The translations under genes and the position numbers were made by a program. This document shows positions 54,801 through 60,800 of a stretch of DNA of 64,000 nt, piece after piece. The notes below the pieces were generated by a model, which worked only from the letters and a program-made list of their open reading frames with translations, did no database searches and was not told the DNA's origin. Position 1 is the stretch's first letter, and each line of letters opens with the position of its first letter. The DNA is from Ciona savignyi (lineage: Eukaryota; Chordata; Ascidiacea; Phlebobranchia; Cionidae). The stretch spans positions 368,377 through 432,376 of the forward strand of contig CH003201.1 of NCBI GenBank assembly GCA_000149265.1. The letters run 5' to 3'.

Positions 54801-57800
54801 AAATTTTTTTCTGTTAATTCTGATTTCCGGTAAAAATATATAGGCTACATTAACGACTAATCCATATATGGCACATTGCAAAAGCTCCAGAAACCTGATG
54901 GTAAGTGTAAGCTAATCTGACGAAAACAATAAGTCTATTTGCATTTTTCCATATACAACCACAAAACAACATTAATATCATAAACCTAAAACATTTTTTA
55001 AAGTTTTTATTTCTACATCACAGTCTTTCTATCGTGAGGGGTTACTCTCTTGTCGATTTCCGAGATGAGTTGAAAAAAGTGTTTCGGATTTGTGGAGTGT
55101 CGAACAAACCAACTGTGCTCTTGCTTACTGATGCTGACCTTGTAAGTGAGGCTTTTCTGGAAGACATCAACTGCATTCTAAACACAGGTAGTTGGGTCTT
55201 GTGGTTTATTTTCAGATCGTTTTTAATCTCTAGCCCAGTGTTTCTCAATCCTTTTTACCTTGTGGCGTACCCAAGACCAATTACGAACGCGAACGGGCAT
55301 ACTTTGCATGGAAAGTCAAAACAATGCTAAATACCCAAATCGTTACAATGGAAAAGAACGAACTTGACACCTACCATTTAGTAGTTTAGGATCTATGTAC
55401 CTTCTGTTGTAAATTTACGAAATGCAAGTGTGGCGCACCTAGCTAACCCCTGTGTGTGGCGCACCAGTGCGCCGCTAGCCTAAGAAAGGTTGTTATATAA
55501 AGGATTTTTTAGAGCCTTAAAACTCTTTGTTGTGGTTGATTTTGTCAATTCATATTTATCCCTATTCCCTAGGATAAATTATGCAAGCTTATAATCATTA
55601 CTGTTAGCTTACATTCAATTACTGTATGTTACTGGTCAATAATTACTTTATACAAAACTTATTTGAGAGTTATACAAAACTTATTTTAAATTCTGTGGAT
55701 GAATTTGATAATAAAAATGGATAAGACCACAAAAAATACTCAATATCATTATGTTACCTTGTGCCTAAAACTTGTTAAAACTCTTAATTCGAGATTCAAG
55801 AAACATTTCTTAATTGCCTTATTAATGGTACAACCGACCATCTAGCAGCTGGTTTTGGTTTAACCACCTTTGCTCTAAAATTCTAAAAATGGTGCCATAT
55901 AAGGTAACTGAATGGACAAATGGTGTATTCACTAAAGAAAATGTCCCTTACATGGTTCAGGATAATTCATTTCTGGCTAGATAGCTCAGTTGCTTAGAGC
56001 ACCAGCTTGGCCTGAAAAATCGTTGGATTAAAACCAGCTGCTAGCTACTTGGTTGTACCCATCAACAAGGCACTTATGTTTCTTGAACACAGGTTCATTG
56101 ATAGGTTGAAAGAAAAAACTGAATTTCTTTATGTAGAATATCCTACAATAGCTACAATACTCGCAAGAAATTCATTGAATGCTCCTAAATTAAATCTCCT
56201 TTGTATTTTTCTATCCATTAGGATAAACATGAATACAATTAATGGGGATAAACATTAATTTTTAAAATACATAATATTTCCTTAGCTGTATTTGGATTAT
56301 TTAAGAAAAATCATTGACTTCCCAGGGGAAATATCAATAATAAGGATAAACATTGATTTAAAAATATCTAATCTTTCCTCAGCTGTATTTCAATCCTTTA
56401 AAAAATCTTTCACTTTCCAGGGGAAATATCAATAATAAGGATAAACATTGATTTGAAAATATCTAATCTTTCCTCAGTTGTATTTGGATCTAAATTATTA
56501 GTGTTTGGATCTAAATTATTAGTATTTGGATTCAAATTCACTAAATTATTGACTTCCCAGGGGAAGATGCGGAGTTATTTGATCAGGATGAACTGGATGG
56601 AATAGTGATGGAGGTAAAGCAAGATGCGATCGCACACGATGTCCCTGATTCCCGTGCCGCGATGCTTAAGTTCTTCCAGAGCAGAGTTTCACGCAACCTC
56701 CATATCACTCTGGCCACCAGTCCGGCCGGCGGAAACTTCCGGAGACGCTGCAGAACTCACCCGGCGTTGGTGAACTGCTGCACAATTGATTGGTGAGTGA
56801 TTCCTTATTAATTGGTGGGTGATTCCTTATTAATTGGTGGGTGATTCCTTATTAATAGGTGGGTGATTCCTTATTATTTTGTGGGTGATTCCTTATTAAT
56901 TTTTGGGTGACTGCTTAACATATCAAACTTAATAACTCTACTTCTCGTATTGTGTCGTAGTGTAGGAGTTAAATAAGACAAAATTAAAAGTAGGAATTTC
57001 ATGGGATATTTATGAGACGATGTAAAGACCACCCGCAGAAAAGTTATCGGATCGAAACTAGCCACTAGCGAATTGTGTAATAGGATAAATAAACCTGTCT
57101 TGAACATGTACGACACATTTTCACAGCACTGGTCATTAGTATAAAAGCATGTAATGTTGTTTTGATTGTTGAAACTACTAATTTCTTCTCACCAGTAAAT
57201 ATAAGATATATTACGATAGTTTAGTTAGGGTAATTAGTATAGTAGTTAGTATATTCATGTTTATCCCTGTGAATGGGAAAACCAAGAGGGTTACACAAGG
57301 GCAATCGTCAGATCACCCCGTGCCCATTGTAGGGTTACCGAAGCTATTGCAGTGTGTTGTATATGATATACATGTTGCTTCAATTTGGTAGAACCCATTA
57401 ATCCGCTGGGTCCATGCAATGCCTGTTAAGTTACTTGCCCAAGGACACAACCGACTAGCTAGCGACCAGTTTTAAACCCGCAATCCTTTAGCTAAAAGGC
57501 AATGCATTAAACCACTAGACTAATCTCGAGTATAGGAGCTGTATAACATGAATTAAAAGTAGGAGATTTGTCAGAGTTTTATGAGATGATCTAAAGACCA
57601 TCCGCAAAAAGCTCATGGGATCGAAACTAGCCGCTAGCGAATTGTGTAATTGGATAAACTAGAACTAAAGAAATGTCTAAAACATATACAACATAGTTTT
57701 AGAGCACTGGTCATCAGGCTAAAAGCATGTAATATTCTTATTATTTGTTAGAACTACCAACTTTTTCCTACCAGTAAATTTAGATATATTTCAACGTATA

Positions 57801-60800
57801 GTTATTTTAGTTTATTTTTTACTCCTTTAATACATTACATAACAGTGGCGTAGTTATTTCAGGTTTTAGAGACAAATGGAAAAATTAGAGTAGTTAAAAG
57901 AAATTAAGATTGAACTCTTTAAATAAAAAGTAATATATGGAAATCAAAGATGTTATAATCTTCACAGGTATGACAGATGGCCAGAAGAGGCGCTAATGAG
58001 TGTTGCATGTGCGTATTTCACAAGGGAAAACATAGACGTGCAAACACAGATTACCTCTAGCTCAGTGGACGCTACAAACGATGAATCAGCACAAATCGAA
58101 TCATCAAGAGAAGTATTATGACTAAACAATATTATTTGGCTTTCTAGACTCAAGTTTTTAGAGATTTATAGTTTTAAAACTGTCATTACATGAGGTCTTG
58201 TTGCTTTTCTTTTTTTAAATTATTTTAAAAGCATCAAGAATGTCTAATTTATTTTATATTTAACTTCTTAAACCCTTTAAACCATTCATGCAATTCATTT
58301 ATTTTATCCATTAGTATGGATGGGTCTACAGTACATTTACATTAATATTGGCAGGTCCACAGTATCCCAAGGACCAGTAATTTAGGTCATAGAAGGCCAA
58401 TTACTCCAGTGGTCCGAGCTTTCATGGACCCGGGATATAGCATCAAGTTTGCCTGTCTCCTGAAGGAAGCTAAGAAAATACAGGAGACTTTAAAATCCAC
58501 ATAAAAATTAATTTTATTTAATGCGTAAAAATTCAAACCTTCAACCCAGGAATCGATTTCTGGTGAAAAAATCGCATCCGTCTGCGTCCAGATCCACTTC
58601 AGTGCAGCTCAGGCAGCTCAGAAACTGTGGGAAGAGATGAGACGAAGATATTATATCACCCCGACTACATACCTCGAGTTTGTTCAGGTGGGTGCTGCTT
58701 TTCTTAGATGTTTTTGACTTTAAGGTATTTTTATATAATTTTAATTGGTCGTAACAAGTGATTTAATTCTATTATAAAACTATGAATTTCTGTAAAAATT
58801 TATTAAAAATTTTAATTCTCTGGCTCTTTTCAACTTTACCAAAAAATAAATAATCTTCAAATGTAAAATACTTAGACAAAGTGAAAGATTAATTTAATTA
58901 TTTAATATTGGAAATATTTTTATTCTGATACAAAAACTTGTTTTTAGAAATTTTACTCAATTTTTGCCTGGTTTTCAGCTCTTCACGAAAATGCTGTCGA
59001 AAAACAAGCAAAACTTTCATCGAAATCTGGGTCGTTTGCACACGGGGTTGCGTAAACTGGCCGAGGCAAAGTCAATGGTCAGTACTATGAGAGAAGAACT
59101 GATTGGACTTGGACCTAAAATCGAAGTGAAAGCGCAGGACACTGAAAGATTGATGGCGCAACTGAAGAAGGATACCCAAGCAGTCAATGAGGTGATTTGA
59201 GTTGACTGTGTGTCGCAGTGGTTAAGTATGGCAGTTGGAAGTAAAAGGGTTTCTAGTTCGATCACCACCCTGGTTATTAAAATTTAATTTTCTTAGTAAT
59301 TTTTTTTTTAAATATTTGTGGTCTGGACCAAATATATTTCAGGTCTTATTATTTGAACAAAGACATTTGAATAGATATATCAATAGAACATTTGAAGTTG
59401 TAATAAGGTAAAGTACAACTGATTAAAATAGGCTCAGCAATCCAATTAACAAAAACAGAGAGTCTGACAATTTCCAGATTTATGAATATGTAAGGGATCG
59501 TTATTTGTACTGTCGCCTTAAAAAACTTCTGGCCATAAAATAGAGACATATATAAAACTTCTGACTTCTTTTATGTGTCTTGCTCAGGGAAAAAAAAGCC
59601 ATTGCCTGGTTTTGTGTCTGCAACCTTTTGGCTTATAGGCTATAACACTACCACTCAGCCATATGGCCCAAAATAAAATATGACAAAAAAAAGCTACTGC
59701 CTGGTTGCATGTCTGCAACCTTCCGTCTTACGAACGGACACACTAACATAGTCATCTGCCCTTCACTCAGTGACGGAATATTAACACTACATTCCCAACT
59801 AGGTGAGAGAACTGGTTCGAAATGAAGAACAGACCATGAGAAATGAGACACAAATGGTCCAAGACTTCGCACAACAAGCAACTTTGGATTTGCAAGCTGT
59901 CTTACCGGCTTTACAGGTATGTTTGAACACAATAATATTCATGATTTTTACTATGAAGCTGAACTATCTATTAAATGATTTTTACTTGATGTTTTAAATC
60001 ATTTACTACTTTTTTTCTTGAGTGTTTCAGGGTTATTAACATTCAGTTTATCCTTTTTTACATAAAGTTTGAACAATTTTCTCATTTTTAAAAATGATTT
60101 TAACTGATCGATTTTAGAACATAAAGCATTATATTTAACAGTCTAAAAAAACATTTGATGTGTGCTGAAAATATCATGGTTTACATAGATTTTTCAATTA
60201 TAGCCTCAGTCATTATTTTTGAATTTTTACTATTTTTGCATTTTAAAGTGCGAACAATTTTCTCATTTTTAAAAATGATTTTTAACTGATCGATTTTAGA
60301 ACACAAAGCATTGTATTTAACAGTCTAAAAAAAACATGAAAAAATTCATGGTTTACATAGACGTTTCGATTATAGCTTTAGTTATTATTTTTGCATTTTC
60401 ACTCCCCAGGAAGCGGTCCAAGCTCTCGATTCCCTCGATAAATCGGACTTGGCAGTGATCCGTGTCTACATCTATCCTCCCCTGCTTGTAGTGAAGGTGA
60501 TGAACGCTGTGTGCGTTCTTCTACAGGTCAAACCAGACTGGCCACAAGCCAAACAGCTGATGGCTGATCCTCAGTTCCTCAAGAAGATGGTGCAGCTCGA
60601 TCGGGATGCGATTCCAGATCGGGTATTCGCGAAAGTCCGGAGGATAACCAGGGATCCGGATTTTACTCCGGAGCAAGTTGAAAAGGTGATTAATTGCAAA
60701 TTCGACAGATTAGTCTAGTGGATAAATGCGTCGCCTTTCAGCCGAAGAGTTGAAGGTTCGAAACTGGTCGCTAGCTAGTCGGTTGTGTCCTTGGGCAAAG

